Shown here piece after piece: positions 23,399-37,833 of a DNA stretch of 64,000 bases; the stretch's first letter is position 1; every line of letters starts with the position of its first letter. This DNA is from Pipra filicauda (taxonomy: Eukaryota > Chordata > Aves > Passeriformes > Pipridae), in contig NW_024104665.1 in NCBI RefSeq assembly GCF_003945595.2, positions 2,509,651 to 2,573,650 of the forward strand, in the 5' to 3' direction. The notes beneath the pieces are model-generated. The model did not search any database, was not told where the DNA came from, and saw only the letters and a program-made list of their open reading frames with translations. The position numbers and the translations under genes are program-made.

Positions 23399-26300
23399 AG
23401 TTGGCTCCTTGTAGTATTTTTACCATGGTTTGCCAGAGGAAGAGGTCATGGTTGTGTGGTGTACCTGTTGCATGGGGCCAAGCAGCAGTGCAGGAGCAGC
23501 GACACCCACAACTCAAGGTGGGCTTGCCAAGGGAAGCCCTGACATGGGAGATCCAGGACAATCATTTGCAAGAAGTCCTGATTCAGAAGCACCACCAGCA
23601 GCACCTTCTCAAGGCAGAGCTTCTCTTGCTTTCTCTGGGGTAAAATGTCAGCCTTAGACCTGGGTGAAATTAAAAAGTTACCAGCAACACACCAATCAGT
23701 GAGGAAAAAGGATGCCTTTTTTTTTTTTAATATTAAAAAACTGGTACTTGGTCTCAAAGTGGATTTCAGGACCATCGTTAAGCACCGTGCCTCTGGGACC
23801 ATTGAACAGCATCCAGCACCCCAGTTTGTAGCTACCACGTGCCAGCAGCTCTGGCTGATATTGGCACTCTCCATAACAAGAAAGGGCAGAGGGCAGGTGG
23901 GCATTTTCCATGTGCCATTTAACTCAGTATTAATAAAGCATACCTTGAAGATACCAGACTACTCCCTTTCCTCCAAAAGTTTCCCCGGACTTCATCTTTT
24001 CTGCTAATGTATAGCCAAATATACCTTCTTTGATGCATAAATTTTAGAGGTGGTTGAAGACTACATAGAAATGCGAGGTCAGATTTCAGTCCTCCTCCTC
24101 CTATCCCATGTGCCCAGTCTGGATCCTATTTGAACAGAGAGAAGAGATTCCTATGTGCTTCCTTCCGAATTAAACCACTGTGCCTTGCATAACACAACAT
24201 TCACTAAGCCAGGGAGACAGATCAAGACCCAGCCATGCTATCTGCCCTCATGGCTAAAGTACTCAGGGAGAAGGGTTTCTGTTCCCTTTCCAAACAATCC
24301 TGAAGCAGAAGCCTTCCTGGATCAGAAGTGGGACCCAGTAGCTTTCCTCTTTAAAAAGAGGTTAGACGAGAAATTGGGGCAAATGCTGTGAGCATTAAGC
24401 TGTCTCATAAAGGGGCATTGCCCCTTCCCCCTTCAGATGTGTTTTAGAAGCAGCAGCCACCCAAGTGCTGCCTGCAGAGCTGCGGCACAGCACAGGCAGG
24501 GCCACCCACCAGCGGGGCCAGGGGACCACATGTGTGCCAGGCACCCAGCTGCCTCACCACATGGAGACCAAGGAACATCTGGGCAGAAATGCATGTGGCA
24601 GAAGAGAGCTCCTTGTGCCCAGGGAGAGCTTAGGCATCAGGCAAGCAGAAGTTTCCATAATTACAGTTTTATCTCCCATCCAGAGTTTCTTCTAGCTCTG
24701 GCCCGATCTCCCCTGAGCTGCATCACCAGCAATTTTTTGCACACCCAGGAAAGAGATTGTGTTATCTCTCAACAAAACATAACATATTCTAGTATCCTAG
24801 CAGCTGGCCCTGGGACATGATCTATGGGACTCGGGTTGCTTATGGCCCAGTTTACAATCAGCTTCCCAGAAACATTTGCATGCTTGGGTAAAGTTGAATA
24901 CAGCAATTAATCTTCAGTTCCAAGTAATCAGAAACATTTAGTCAGAGGCAAACTTATTGAAAGACAAAAGAGGCTCCAGGACTGTCAGCAAAACCAGGAT
25001 AAATTTCTGAAATATCATGCGTTTAATATTCTCCATCATGGTTTAATTAAATATGTAAAACAAGAAAGAGCGTACTGATTATCAAGGAAAAAACCAACTC
25101 TTTTTTAACTGAGCCCAATACTTCAGAACTCAAAAGCCCTTTCTGGACTGTCGTTATCTGGTTGGAAAATATTTTCCTAACTATAGCTTATTTCCCCTTT
25201 CGCTAAAGCCCTTTGCTTTTTAAATAACCTTTCTGGATTTCAGAAGGAAAAATGAGGGACAAGTGACCAAGATTAAAGGTCTGAATCTTTTTGCCAATTG
25301 AAGTCTAGCTCTCATTTTCCCAAGAAGAAGTGAACTCAAAGTTGAATTTCCAAAGGCTGGTCCTTTCTGCCAGCAAAAAGCAGCCGTTTGCCAGGCTGTC
25401 TTTGGAACATCAGCAACACCACTGTGATCAAACATTTGGGAAGGAAATTGGCTCATCTATAAAGGACTTGGGCGGGACACAGAGAGCTCAGCTTTGCAAA
25501 CGGCCACTCTCCTCCTCTTTAGGATAGCAGCAAGGTGCAAAACAGATACTGAGGAGTTCACAGCTCCATGAAGCGTGATGGTTCTCACACCTACCAGAGC
25601 TGGTGCTAATGCTGCATCCATCTATTACTAGATTTTCAACCCTGAAGTACTAACGTGGAAGTCACAATAGTAAGACAGAGGGGAAACCTTACATTTTCTG
25701 AAGTTGCTTGGGAAATAAGCTCTGTCATGCTGTTACAAAAACACACCGTACTGAATAACTTCACCACAGCATGGTGAAAACTGCATTCTCTAGTGCAGTA
25801 TATAAGTCAAATGTCTTCTATCAGAGTAGCAATTAGGAAACTTTTATACTGGTTTAAGGGTAGTATTAAACCTGGGCCTGACACAATACAGAAAACATGA
25901 CTTTTTGAAATACAGTTGTTGAAATTTTCCCCTAAAAGACAGAAAGGGACAGATTTTTGTCTGCCACTAAGTGTGTAGCTCCAGCACAAATCTACACCAA
26001 TTTACACCAAACAAGAACATATCCCAGCATCTCCAGATCTGTCCAGAATAGCAAGGTACACAATTTTCTGAGAGCAATTAAATGATATTACCATAAAAAT
26101 GAGAAAATTCTCTCACAGTGCAATCAACAACTTTGCTAACAATTACAACAGAGTATGCTTCCCCCTTTCTTCCTTTTCAAACTAAAAATATCACTCGACA
26201 TTTTGCTGTGACAAACATCTTCAGATGTTTTTTAGTGCACCATCACTCTGTCTCTTTACTGCCTTTTTCTTTGAAGGGATGAGCCCTGTGCTTATAGAAG

Positions 26301-29300
26301 TCCATGATAAGATTATCAATAACTGCAGTGGAATTTAGGCCAACCTAGATTACACATGAGCCTATTGGGAGCCTTCAGACCTTGTACCAAAGCCACATAA
26401 ATTGGAGGAAATTGTAGATGTCTGAGGTAACTATGAAGGTAGGTTACACGGAGATTGCTTACGCCCATGTGCAAATTTAAGCAAAGATCTAAAAAGCTGC
26501 ACACAAACTTTAAAACAAGACTACAGTGTTGATAACTAATGCCATACACACCATGAATTATGTTCCTTAATTTCACCACAGTTTGGCCCTCTCTTTCTGC
26601 TGGACTTCCTCAGAGCCCTTTGGTGAAGTGGTCACTGGCAATGGCTGTCAAGCTGATGGGTGCAACAACCATTTCCTATTCAGGGACAATGTAAAAACAG
26701 TATTGAAGCTACTTTATGTGACAGATAACCAAAACTAGAGAAGTCAACACCAAAAACACAGGCCACGTGCAAGGCTGGGGTAGGAGCAGAGCTGTGCTGA
26801 GTGTCTCGGTGTTTCTGGAGGGTTTGAGAATTATTGCTTGGAGCTGCATGTGGGTAAGAGATAAACAACAAAACATACCACAAGAGCACAGAACAAAGGC
26901 AGCAAGGACACATCAGACATAGCTGAAGAGGCACTTGTCTAGGAATACCAAGATGGGACCAATGTTTCCACTAGAAGGTGGGCAGGAACTATGAGAAAAT
27001 CACTTTCCCTGAATACAGGGGGACTCAAACGGCAATCAAAACAAATTCATGTAATCCTACACAAAAATAATCAGACCCCAAAGATACTTGACTAAGTCAT
27101 CAACAGACACAACCCACAAAAGCCCCAAATAGTAGTTAAACAGAAAGTGTGACAACTTTTTTTTGCTCTCTTCACCCTGCCCCCTGCACTTTAAATCAAC
27201 TTTGTTGTTCCAATAACTGTGAACCTTGTTTGATAAAAATTGAGTCTAGGCTGGCAAGGACAGTTGCCAGCTTCCCAGCTCTCTTTATTCTCCAGACTCC
27301 TGAAAAACACTTCCAAAAGTATGTGGTTACATTTGTCCATCACCACAGTTACAGACCAGCCTGGCACTCATGGGTCTGGGTACCAGTGTCTCATTCCACT
27401 GACCAAGTAGACCAAGTAAGAAGAAACCTTCCTCATGGAAGATACTTTTGATGAGATTCCCTCACATAAGTCAGTGCCTATGGAGAGACAGGAGCCAAGG
27501 CACCACAAATAGAACCATCATCCAGAGATTTCACTAAGAGTCTTTGCCTAGGCACTGGGGTAATGATGACAGGCCAGAGAGAGTTGCCAGAATTAGGGCA
27601 AAGAGGCTCTTGCCAAAAACTGAGGTTCCCATGAGCAGTAGTTCCTTTCAGCGACATCCAGCATAACAACGTGCAAATTCAGGGCAGCTTCATCATCACG
27701 AGGACCCAGAGAAAGCGAGAAGCCACAAGCAGGAGACAGCTTGCTCAGAGCTGCAGATGGTCTCTGCTGTGCCCTTTGCCTGCCTGCACCCGTATGAGCT
27801 ATCTTTCTACTCCTTTCCCTTCTCCTCCTCACATCTTGTTGCTTCAGTTCCCATTTTATAAAATTGAAAGCTTAGTTTTACTATTTGGGCTCCCCACCAC
27901 AGATTATAACCAAAGTCTGAATTCATTCTAAGTCACGTTCTCCCTTCTTCTGTCAAAGGGAACACTACCTAAAGCAGCAAGACAAGTTACTTCTGAGAAG
28001 GAAAAGCAATTGTCCTGCTGTACTGGAATATCAATAATGAACTCCAGTAACTCCAGCGTTAAAGTTGGTAACAAAGCAAAGCTTAGGTCAGCAGACTCTC
28101 TAAGCATATTTATTAAGCATGTGTTTAAGCAATCAGCTAAAACTGGGACAGAGGTGCCATAGTATCATCTAAGGAAGCTGCTTTTTTTTCTCCCCACTCT
28201 TTTTGGCCTTTGGAAAAAGCATAGTCATAGCTAGATCTTGTATGTTGCACAATAATTGAAATTTTCATAGAGAATTCCAGAGTAAATTGGTAAATTGTTA
28301 GCAGACTGTACTGCAACAAGCTTGTCAGCATTTCTATTTTTTTTCCTTTAATTTGGTTTAAATTTTTGTTCCATCATCATCTTGTTTCGTAATTTGTGTG
28401 TCAGTGACTCTGGTCATCTTGTGACCCTCTGATTTGAGAAAAGCATAAAAAGAAGCTATTTCTAAAGCAAACAGGATTTTCCCCCTTCACTATTCCAGGA
28501 AACAGAAATTCTTCCCAAAAGCTATCATTAAGGAAAAGTCAGAAAGAGTTCAGATTTTTATGAGTGAAGCAAGTAAGCTGTTACAGTATTAAAAACAATC
28601 TGGCATTAAGCTTATGAAGTTCTAGATCTTTTTGTAGAATAGAAGCCACTGACTGATAGCGTTTTCTTCTCATGAAAATGTATTGCACTCAAAGCATTTC
28701 AAACAGCTTTTAAGTAGATTTTCGGTTAAAGGCTTGGAATGTAAGTAGTGCTTGACTTTACTCTTCCACCTGCTATCTGTAATCATCTTATCTGAAGATA
28801 GATGTCCTTTTCTTGACAATTTTGGTTCTTGTCCATTCAAAGTGGCAACAGTCTCCCCTCTTCAGGCTGTAATGGCCCTTCACATAAGCAAACAAGACAT
28901 GGTAATTTTTCTCTCTGTGGATCAATGCCCAAGTGAGGTCTTCTAAGGAAAATTTGGAGGCAGATTGAGAGCCAGCAGAGGGAGCATCATAATAGCTCCC
29001 CTGTGGGATCATTTCTTGCAGAAGAATCCAGAGACTTCAGCTGGTCTCAGGACCCTATTGTGTTAAGAAATATACATGCTTACAGTAAGCACGCTTACAT
29101 TGTTTTACTACATTTTCCATGCAGGCAATGGATTTTTTGCAAAGGTCATTGGGTCCAAGCCAGTCACCACTGGGAATATAAATTTTGTGTTCTTCACATT
29201 GAATCATAAAGAGGGGGTGGGTGGGAGAAGTGAGAGACAGATTTGCAACTTTCTTCTTTTTCTTATTTAAAACTAACATGGCTATATCTCTTTATAACAC

Positions 29301-29889
29301 AAATATTCCAGGTTCTTCTATAATGCTTGATATCCAGTAATCTCAAAGTAGATTAAAAAGGAAGTACTACTGTCCTAGAAGTCTAAGCCCGGAAAAGCAA
29401 ATTGATGTGCATGCACCCCAGCTTGTCCTACATGTACCTGTGGGAAGAAAAGCTATTTTGAGAAGAAATGTTTGATATGCCCTGAAACATCTGAAAAAAG
29501 CTTTTGTTCTCCAGTAAAACTCAGGATGCCCACAGAGAGAAATCCAGACCTCCACCACTGGGAACTGGACATCAGTAAAGTTGCCGTTTCATAATGGAGG
29601 GGACTACAGGTTTTGTACATCTGCCCCCTTGGTAATAAGGTTTTTTTTCAGTGGCTCCACCTAATTTTTGAGTTTCACCTACCCTCAGAGGTTTACGGGT
29701 GCTAACTCCCATTTGATTTTCCTCCCACTGGGGGAATTTAATGACCTCAACTCTGAGACCAAGTCTGCTACCGAGAGAAATTTGTCCCTAAGAAGCATTG
29801 CCATGAAGGAGCCTGGCCTGCAATGGGATGCAGGCCGGCAATTCCACCGCCTATTCAAGAAGCTGAAAGCCCAGCTCTTATACATCCAT

Positions 29890-30060
29890 CAAAGTCCACT
29901 TTAATTGGAAGCCTAAAGCTATTTTACTCATCAGTAATAAAGAAGCAATTAAGTTCACAGCCAAAAATGAATTAATGAGATACTGCAAACAAGCTAATTA
30001 ACTCCTTCATGGGTATTCAGATAGAAACCACACAAAAAACCCACAGGGTGCGCTAATTAC
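29890..30060. promoter_or_regulatory. Cluster of homeodomain-type TAAT/ATTA cores, candidate enhancer
   Basis: Six separate core sites with nine TAAT/ATTA tetramers fall in about 160 bases. They lie at 29902, 29935, 29948, 29971-29976, 29995-30000 and 30054-30059. Three of them are paired TAATTA or ATTAAT forms (CTAATTAAC, GAATTAATG, GCTAATTAC). Such spacing is typical of homeodomain-bound developmental enhancers, but AT-rich DNA also produces these tetramers by chance. No expression or conservation data are available here. Confidence 0.3.
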
Positions 30061-31139
30061 TTCAGGGGTCTGAGTAAAATGAAACAAAAAAATAGAAAAC
30101 CACAACATTTGGAGCAAAGGCTAGAAGTCTGTCGTTAAGCCATGTTATCTTATATTCAGTAAGCATAGGAAGCTGTATATGGCACTGCATACATGGAAAT
30201 GCCTGCGCCCTCATGTACAGATCAAGAACAGCATCAAATTTGGTAAGGCTAAAATTGGATCTATTTGCTCCATTTCCTTGGCAAAAGCTCTGGGTGGCAC
30301 TCTCCTTACTGTAACTAGAAGAGTTTGGCAAAAGAGTTAGTCTATTTAAATACCCTCTAAGGGAAAATAGAAGTTTAGCAAGGATGGCCTGCAAAAGACA
30401 GTGTGAGGTATGTGACGTTTTGCAGTGCCTGGCCGAGGCTGACTTACGTGGCAGAGTTGGAGGGAGAACAAGAGGGTCTCTGTGTATATGTTAAGGATGT
30501 TAAACTGTCATCCTTGACAATTTACATTAACTGTACAATATTTCATTGCCACTAGCTCAGGAATCCATAAAACCGTTGGGCCCAATTTACTCATCCCCAC
30601 ACTTTGGTCATTTATGGCCACGCAAGGGATGTATAAAATTCTATGGTACAGGCAGAAAGGAGTTTTACTGAGGCTTTTTTGCTCTGGTACAAACATTATA
30701 CTTGAAATTTAGAGAAGCAGAAAAACAAGCCTTTTCCATGTGGTGGCAAAATACATCTGCTTTTCCAATTTCAAAACCTGGGCTATTTTTAAGGAAAAAG
30801 CCAAAGGTTCCCAGTGCTCACAGTGGAGTCCCAGCCTGCAAAATTCAATAACCAATCCAGGAAACCCATTCTGACATCGAGTTTCAAAGAGGTTATTGTA
30901 AACAAAGAGCAAGCCCGCTGAACAATATCATTCTTGATCCTCATTTAAGTAGCAGGAACACAGAAAAGCCTCAGAAGTGGAGACATCTGTATTTATGTAG
31001 AGTGTTTTCCCTGCTTCTTTGTACTCCATTAAATTGCAAATGGTGAAATGGAATTTCTTTTTTGTGTAGATTAGCTGTTGCATCTTAAATCACCCCACAA
31101 CAATGCCACCATTAAAATATGAGGACACTTTCTAAAAGC

Positions 31140-31200
31140 TGCAAAAGCATTACAATATTTGTTTATAATTAATATCATGGCAATTCAGGCTGATCTCACG
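31140..31200. promoter_or_regulatory. Combined forkhead and homeodomain motif block
   Basis: TTTGTTTAT (forkhead core TGTTTAT at about 31160-31166) directly abuts TAATTAAT (31166-31173), followed by ATCATGGCAATTC. Overlap of these two cores is a common composition in developmental enhancers. With no conservation data it is a suggestion only. Confidence 0.22.
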
Positions 31201-34200
31201 GCAGTTCACAGCAGCAACTACTGGCTTTATTGGAGTTTTTCTTAAGTTACAGAGGAACGAGATCAGAATCAGGCCCTGAGGACAGCACTTATATATGACA
31301 GTTTGTCCAGAACCTGACTTCATAAGTCTTTTCCTTTATTTGGACTCAGTCTACAGCAAGACTTTTGCTTCATATTCATATACATGCACACCCATTTTTT
31401 ACTTTTTCCTGTTAAGGCAAGCTAGGGCTAGAGGCCATCACACAAAGCCAGGTATAATAAGCAACTGGACAATGAATTCTTACTGACAAGATTAGGAAAA
31501 AAAAATGGTTTTTTTTTCTCTCTGGATGTGCTTAGCTAAACAAAGGCTACCAAGGCTATAAAAGAATATTTTGCAAGAAATAGACCTTGGGATTCATCTT
31601 GTCAAGATGATGGCTAAGTCTTCTATTTGCCTGTCAGCACAAGTATTATCCATAGATTGATAGAAAGCATTTGTTAACTAACTTGTTTTAGTATAGTAAA
31701 AATGTTTATTGCATGGAACATGCTTTTCTACAGGAAATAATCTTTATTGTGGTCACTAAACCAATCTGTCTAACACTAAGTAAGTTGCACTGAGGAACAA
31801 AGATACATCATTTTTAATGCTACAAATCACCTCCATTCTCAGCCCAAAATTATTCTGGTTGCATGTATTTATTTTCCTTTCTAGTTTATTTTGGCTGTTT
31901 TACGAGGGAGGCTCATGAAGTCACCAGCGCACTCAAAGCTTATATATGTTTTGAACACTGGATTGTGCCTCCACTGCTTGCATGTGTGTATTACTGCTAT
32001 AACTTTGTACTGTCCCAGTGAGTAGTTTGCTGCAGTTTGCTGCAGCTTGCCCCAGGAAAGATAATCCAGAGCATAATCTATGTATCCTGCAGGTCTTGAG
32101 GCTGCTGAAGTGCATATACTATCTCTTAGGGAGGAAAAAAAAGTTTAGAAAAAAAACACCACAAAAACGCAGGGCTCCAAGCTGATCTTCAGCTATATAA
32201 AAGCATAAAGAAACTGAGGCAAAATAACTATTGACTCCTGTTTTTACTATTTTCAGTGTCTCTCATTCAGTGTTATGAGAGAAAAAAAGTGAGCCTTTCT
32301 GCCTCATATAAAAAGGACATGTGACTATTGTTCATTTACTTATGAAGTCACAAGACCAATTAATGGTAGCGTCAAACTTATTACTATTCTTCTTGGAAGC
32401 AGGACAGAGGAGTAAGAAGTCTTCCCTTCTGCTGAGAAAAACATTCACGTTCCCTCTCCACCATTCAAGGAGGTGCAGTTATAAAAATACATCATCACAG
32501 TCCTGCTAAATACAACTTAGTGGAAAAACTACAAGTGGAAGAACTAGATTCAGCGACACCTGGATTTTATTCCAGTTTGGTCACTGACTTTAGCAGGATG
32601 AAGTGACTGCCTCTTTGTCTGCTCCCCTCCTCCTCCCTCTAGTAAATAAATTGTAGTCATAACTTATTATAAATAGCATTTACACTGCAGAAATATTACA
32701 CTAACCTGCAAGCCTACTGTCAGGTCTGACTAACATTTGAAGCACACAATGAGCAGGGCAAAGTACTGTTAACAGTCGTAAACTGTTGGGGTTTGAGCTG
32801 TACTGATATGGCAGTGCTTTGGTCTCAGTTTTATATTTTACAGCCACACTCTTCTGCTCTTATCAGAATGTGGTATATAACTGCCAGCTCTGAGGAGTTC
32901 CTGTGCACATGCTCCTGCCAAGCTTATGACACATTCCCCACACAGCATTGCCTCCTAGGCTTTCTCTCAGCACGTAGTAGATGGTGTTGACTTTAACAAA
33001 GAAAGCATTAAGGATTATTAAAAGTCTGCAAAAACACTTGCTTTCCTGGCATCTCCCTTGGGCTGAATGGCACTTGCTTTCGCTAAAAGCAGCAAAGATG
33101 TTCCTCTGAAATTAGTTCTTCGTAATTCTCTGATTAATAAATATATGTATTTTCAGATGAGTCTGTGTTTTTCTTAAGAAAGAACCTAAAATCTACACAG
33201 GAGGTATAGAGTGTGCTTATCAGTGGTCAGGAAAAATAGGTCTACTTTTCTCCTAAAGATGTAGTATTTCAATATTAACACAGCATACCTACCCAAAAAT
33301 ATCTAGCCCTCGTCTATTACCAATAGTAGACCTTCCCAGCATAAGGGTGAAGAAAAAACAAGCTTAAAAAATTAGTAACAGATATCAAAGTCCAAGAAGA
33401 TTTTTCCTTTTCCAAACCAAGGTCTTTTTGTTTTGGTTTTTTTTAAGGTCAACAAATTCTGGATTTTTCCCCACTGTGAAAAAATAGAAAAGTTTTAAAC
33501 AAAAGAGTTATTCCAAGGGGTTAACATTAAACATCCTCTTAATTTGCATTGCTATACACACTGACTTTAGGCTAGGAGATTAAGGACCTGTACCTAGTAT
33601 TTCAGTTCTCTCTAGGGGCAAGCTTCTGTAGAGGCACCATAGTTATGTCAAAACTTTGTAAACCTGGCTTGTTCAGCATTTTCTTTTCCTGCTTTGACTC
33701 ACTATCTGCTGTCAAAAAAACACCACGTTTCAGCACAATCCAAGAGAGATCTGTTCCTTCTCACAGGACAGGACCTTTGGTTCTGACAGCTCCTAGGAGT
33801 AATTTTCACATGTTGCAGCAGAGACCTGAGAATGAACGTTCCCGCTCTGCACTCTCTCAGCTGTCTTATCCTTATAGCAGCTTAAGCAAGATGAATCTCT
33901 CTCTGCCTCCCCTACAGTAATGGCTTATTTACATTGCCTGTCTGACACAATTTAGACTGGATTAAACCGCTATGCAACCACATCTCAAATTGACTTACAC
34001 CTCTATGTTCTTCCACTCCTTCCATGGCTGGCACGCTCCTGACCATACATAGAGATGGTCTAAGCACTGTCATTATCAGAAAGATAATTATTAAAATAAA
34101 AAAAAAATCCCCCATAAAAGCAGTCAGCTTTCAGCTGGCTTGGAGAGCTATATCACCTCCACACATGGTCCTGGGACAAGAGTAGGGTGGGAAGGAGTGA

Positions 34201-34820
34201 CTGGGGAAGAGCCAGACCAGCCCCCAGAGAGATCAGCTCCAACAGAGATGGCTCCCTATCCTCAGGTTATTTTGAAAATGGGACTGTGACTTTAAGTGCA
34301 ATTGTCAGGAGTGGCCAGGGAGACAGACACAAACCAGGTGCTTGTAGCTAATGAATTACACCGCCAGATCATCCATTGAGGCAGAGCCTGCCTGTATGCT
34401 CTTTGCCCACAGCAAGTACAAGCAATCTGAGCTATCCTCACCTTCAGGGCTCAGGCTTAACCTTGATGTCCAAATGGCACGGGTTTAACCCTTCAATCCC
34501 TGTAAGTTAACTGAAGATGCCTCCCACTTGCTAATGGTATGCAAAGAGACCAGCTAACATGGTGTCCTGTCACATAACTGTATAATACATCTTGGATTTA
34601 AGGAATAGCAATTATTAATTCTTTTCAAAGGGGACTGAGCCCCCTCCCTTGGAGCCTCCTGAGGGGGGCTGCAGAGCAGAGACTCTGCACTGGTATAGCA
34701 GGAGCAGATCTGAAAGTGAGACATGTACTCAGACACAAAGCCGTGTGGTGTGACTGCACTTTTTTTTTTTTAAGCTGAATTCAAACTTAAGTTCAGAAAT
34801 TTACTAAGAATTATTCCCTT

Positions 34821-34879
34821 AAAACAAATAAACACACAATTCCACAAAAAAAAACCCCAAACAAACAACAAAAAACTCC
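34821..34879. repeat. A/C-only low-complexity tract
   Basis: Roughly 60 bases made almost entirely of A and C, with the AAAAACCCCAAACAAACAAC motif. Same type as the 22.8 and 43.7 kb tracts. Confidence 0.8.
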
Positions 34880-37795
34880 AATCAAAATATACAGAAACAC
34901 TTTTGAGCCATTCCAAGTAATCCTCCATGAAAATTTATAAAAGCATAATCTAAATATTCCCAAACAGGCCATTATAGGTAGGAGCTGAACTATTTTAATC
35001 ATTGAAAGCAGCAGTAAAAAAAAGTAGAAAAGGAATAACAGGTTTCACTTGTCGTTCCAGAACGAGTCACTGCAGTTTATTAAACTAAAACCAAAATACA
35101 TTTTTTTTCAAAACTACTTTATGGTCTCACTGAAGACAGAGAATTGCAGTTCAGTATGCCACTAGAAAAAGACATATTTATTGTTCATGTGCTCTATCAC
35201 AGTATCACAATAAATTCACTTATATCCTCTAGAGAAGAAAAGAAAAAAAAGTTATTAAGCTTATACAAGCTGGTACATTGCACCACCCCGTAATTTTAAA
35301 GACTTTAAAGAAACCCATCCATACTTGAGCTCAAGGTGTCACAGCTGCCCTTTTCAACAGTTCCTTCACTGTGGTTTGCAGCAAGGAAAAAAATAAATCT
35401 TAAACAAAACAAAAATAACCCATATAGCAGCCAACAGATGGGTAGAAGAAAAAGAGGGGGAGCAACATGGAAAGAAAAAGAAAGAAAAAGAAAAACATAA
35501 CCCAGAGAGCATTACATCAGTTCTCCTCCCAGTTTTATTTAAAACACACGTGCCATCACTCATAGCTCTGTGGTTAGTGGAAAATATGACTGCAACTTCC
35601 ATGGTGTGTGGGTTGCATAAAAAAGAAAAAAAGGACCTTTCTTTGGCACAGCTGACTTTGGCTACTGATGGAAGGGAAAAGGGTGGCATATTTGTAAAAA
35701 ATCCTTGTGTTTTGGCAGGGAGGTTAGTCCTGGGTGAGCCACCTAGGTATGTTTTGTTCTTTAGAAGCAGCATACACACCATTTCACTTCAGCACAGAGG
35801 ATAACACAGAAAGAGTACAGCACAACATAGTACATGTCCACCTCTATGCAAACAACAATTGGATTATCAGTGAAAAAGTCTTTATAAAATAAATTATTTG
35901 GTCAACAAACATTTCAGCTTTGACTACCTACAGAGCAAAGATAGTGTAAACCACTGATCCTGGAACCAAAATACTACCTGCATTTATGCTTCAAAGATGA
36001 GTAAGCAAACACCCCTCAGACTGTTATGGTACAGGCAAGTTGTTCAAAATCAGAGCCAAAAAACAAAGCAGCATTCAAAACTCTGGCAAAGCCCAAGTAT
36101 TACCCATTTAAGGACTCAATTTTGTGTGTGCACATACAAGAGGAGCAACGATACAGGATGAAAGACATCTAGATGATTTTCTGGGCTTAGCCATAGCTCT
36201 ACACTATCTGACACTGTGCAACTAGTCATCATGTCAGTTGAAATTTGACTTCCACAGAAAAGTATTTTCAGAAGGGCACAGGCTTATCATTCAAAAGTCA
36301 TTAGCCAACAACTTTGAGAAAGGCTCCAAAATACTCTCAAGATTTTTAAAAAAATAAGATATTGTGATTTTCTCCTCTTGTCTTGTAGAGGTTTAGGGTT
36401 ACATTTTAAACTTCTCTGAAGTCATTGTTTTTAATCAAAAGGAGATTGTTTTTCAGGCTTACAGAACATCATCATTAGAAAAGCACCAGACAGCAAGGCA
36501 GCCCTGACTCAAGTTTGCAAACACAGCACACTACTGCTGCTCTTGTAGGTTCCCAGAGGCCTTCTATGTCAGGAGTTCAAGCCCAGCCCTGACACACAAA
36601 TGAAGTCATACCCACTAGCAGCAGCAGCAGCATTTCTGACCTCTACTTGCCACAGGCTGAGTCATAGTGGCCTATGGAGTATTCCACACTTGCATTTCCA
36701 TCACTGGGACTGCACGGCACACAGGGGAAAAGGACGGGAAGCAGTTGACTGCTGTGGAGAGGCACTAGGGTGGACTTTTCCCAGGGGATGCTCCCCTTCT
36801 GGGGGGTCATGGTCAAGCTGCTGAGCTGTCTACATGCATCACCAGGGAGAATGGGGAACAAGGTCTTAACAGGTCTTCTTCCAGTGATGGCCCTCCATCT
36901 CTGCACCTGTACTTTGTTCTTTTTCTTTTTCTTTTTTTGAAAGCCACAAATTAGGCAACATAAACACACAGCAAGAGCTGTGGCCTATGATTGCCATTTT
37001 TCCTCAGAGAATGGGTAGCAATGATGGCTAATTAAAAGAACAGCAACAAAGAGAAAGGCACAGTGAAGCCACCCCTCAACCTCCAGCCTCATAAAGCTCT
37101 GCACTCTTGAAAACTAGTGGAGAGATCACACCAAAGTGACCTTAGTGAAAGGTGCCTCAAGATAAGTCAACATTTGCAATGGTAAAAGCTAAAGTGCAGG
37201 TATTGTCTTAAGTCCAAGGCAACTCCTCAGTAACTCACTTTACTTAGATGCCAATTGTTGGATCAGAAAATGAACCTGTACATTAAATCTGCAAACACCG
37301 TGTTAAGTGCCTGTAATAAAATGATACAGCTGCTTGCAAACTGTCCATCTACACCAGTGGCGGTAAAAATATTTAACTACATTAGACCTAAGAGTGAGGT
37401 TGTCCCGGTGACAAATTTCATATCCAAAAAAATGGTGGTGGAGGAGAGCCACATTTGGTTTTCATTTTGTATAAATCTAGGATGTCAGTCTCTTTCACAC
37501 AACTCTACTGCTGCTTCTTTTATTATTATCCAAAAACATGATACAGCAACAGACAAGAGACATACTATATTTACTTTTTTCTTTTAATGTGGTTGTAAAC
37601 CACCCCAAAAACTTACCAAAAACATAACAATACATGAAATGCCAGATCACACATGGTTTTTCAGTTGCATATTTTTTTATCTGTAAATATGATCAGATTT
37701 CAAGTCCAGAAGACCCATAAATTACAACTGAACACAATCTGAGTGAGTTTTAAAACAAATAATGAAAGATATAAAGTTCCAAGACACAAGAAGGT

Positions 37796-37833
37796 TTTTC
37801 TATTTGTTTCTTTTTTCTTTTTTTTTTTTTTTT
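37796..37833. repeat. T-rich tract with TTTC interruptions
   Basis: T runs broken by single C, ending in an uninterrupted T stretch of about 16 before GG. Simple repeat. Confidence 0.8.

Larger units (their letters stand above)
19641..29880. other. Non-coding stretch, first part of a CR1-free interval
   Basis: No retrotransposon fragment and no convincing exon. It includes purine-rich, C-run and A-run low-complexity tracts (listed separately) and a moderately GC-rich block at about 24.44-24.58 kb. AT-rich blocks such as 25021-25060, with GTTTAATATT and TTTAATTAAATATG, carry homeodomain-type cores. Open frames of up to 152 codons (for example 23446-23904 on the minus strand) overlap frames on the other strand and run through low-complexity sequence. 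I do not accept them as genes. Confidence 0.5.

Noticed and set aside
23446..23904. 152-codon minus-strand frame, the longest in the window
   Set aside because: It passes through low-complexity lysine/phenylalanine sequence from a T run. It is overlapped by open frames on the other strand and resembles no known family.
32786..32820. TGTTGGGGTTTG as a possible LTR 5' end
   Set aside because: No matching CA-ending partner, poly(A) signal arrangement or target-site duplication could be found.
35366..35782. 138-codon minus-strand frame
   Set aside because: Its C-terminal half is translated T/C-rich simple sequence (Phe/Ser runs) and its N-terminal half matches nothing I know.
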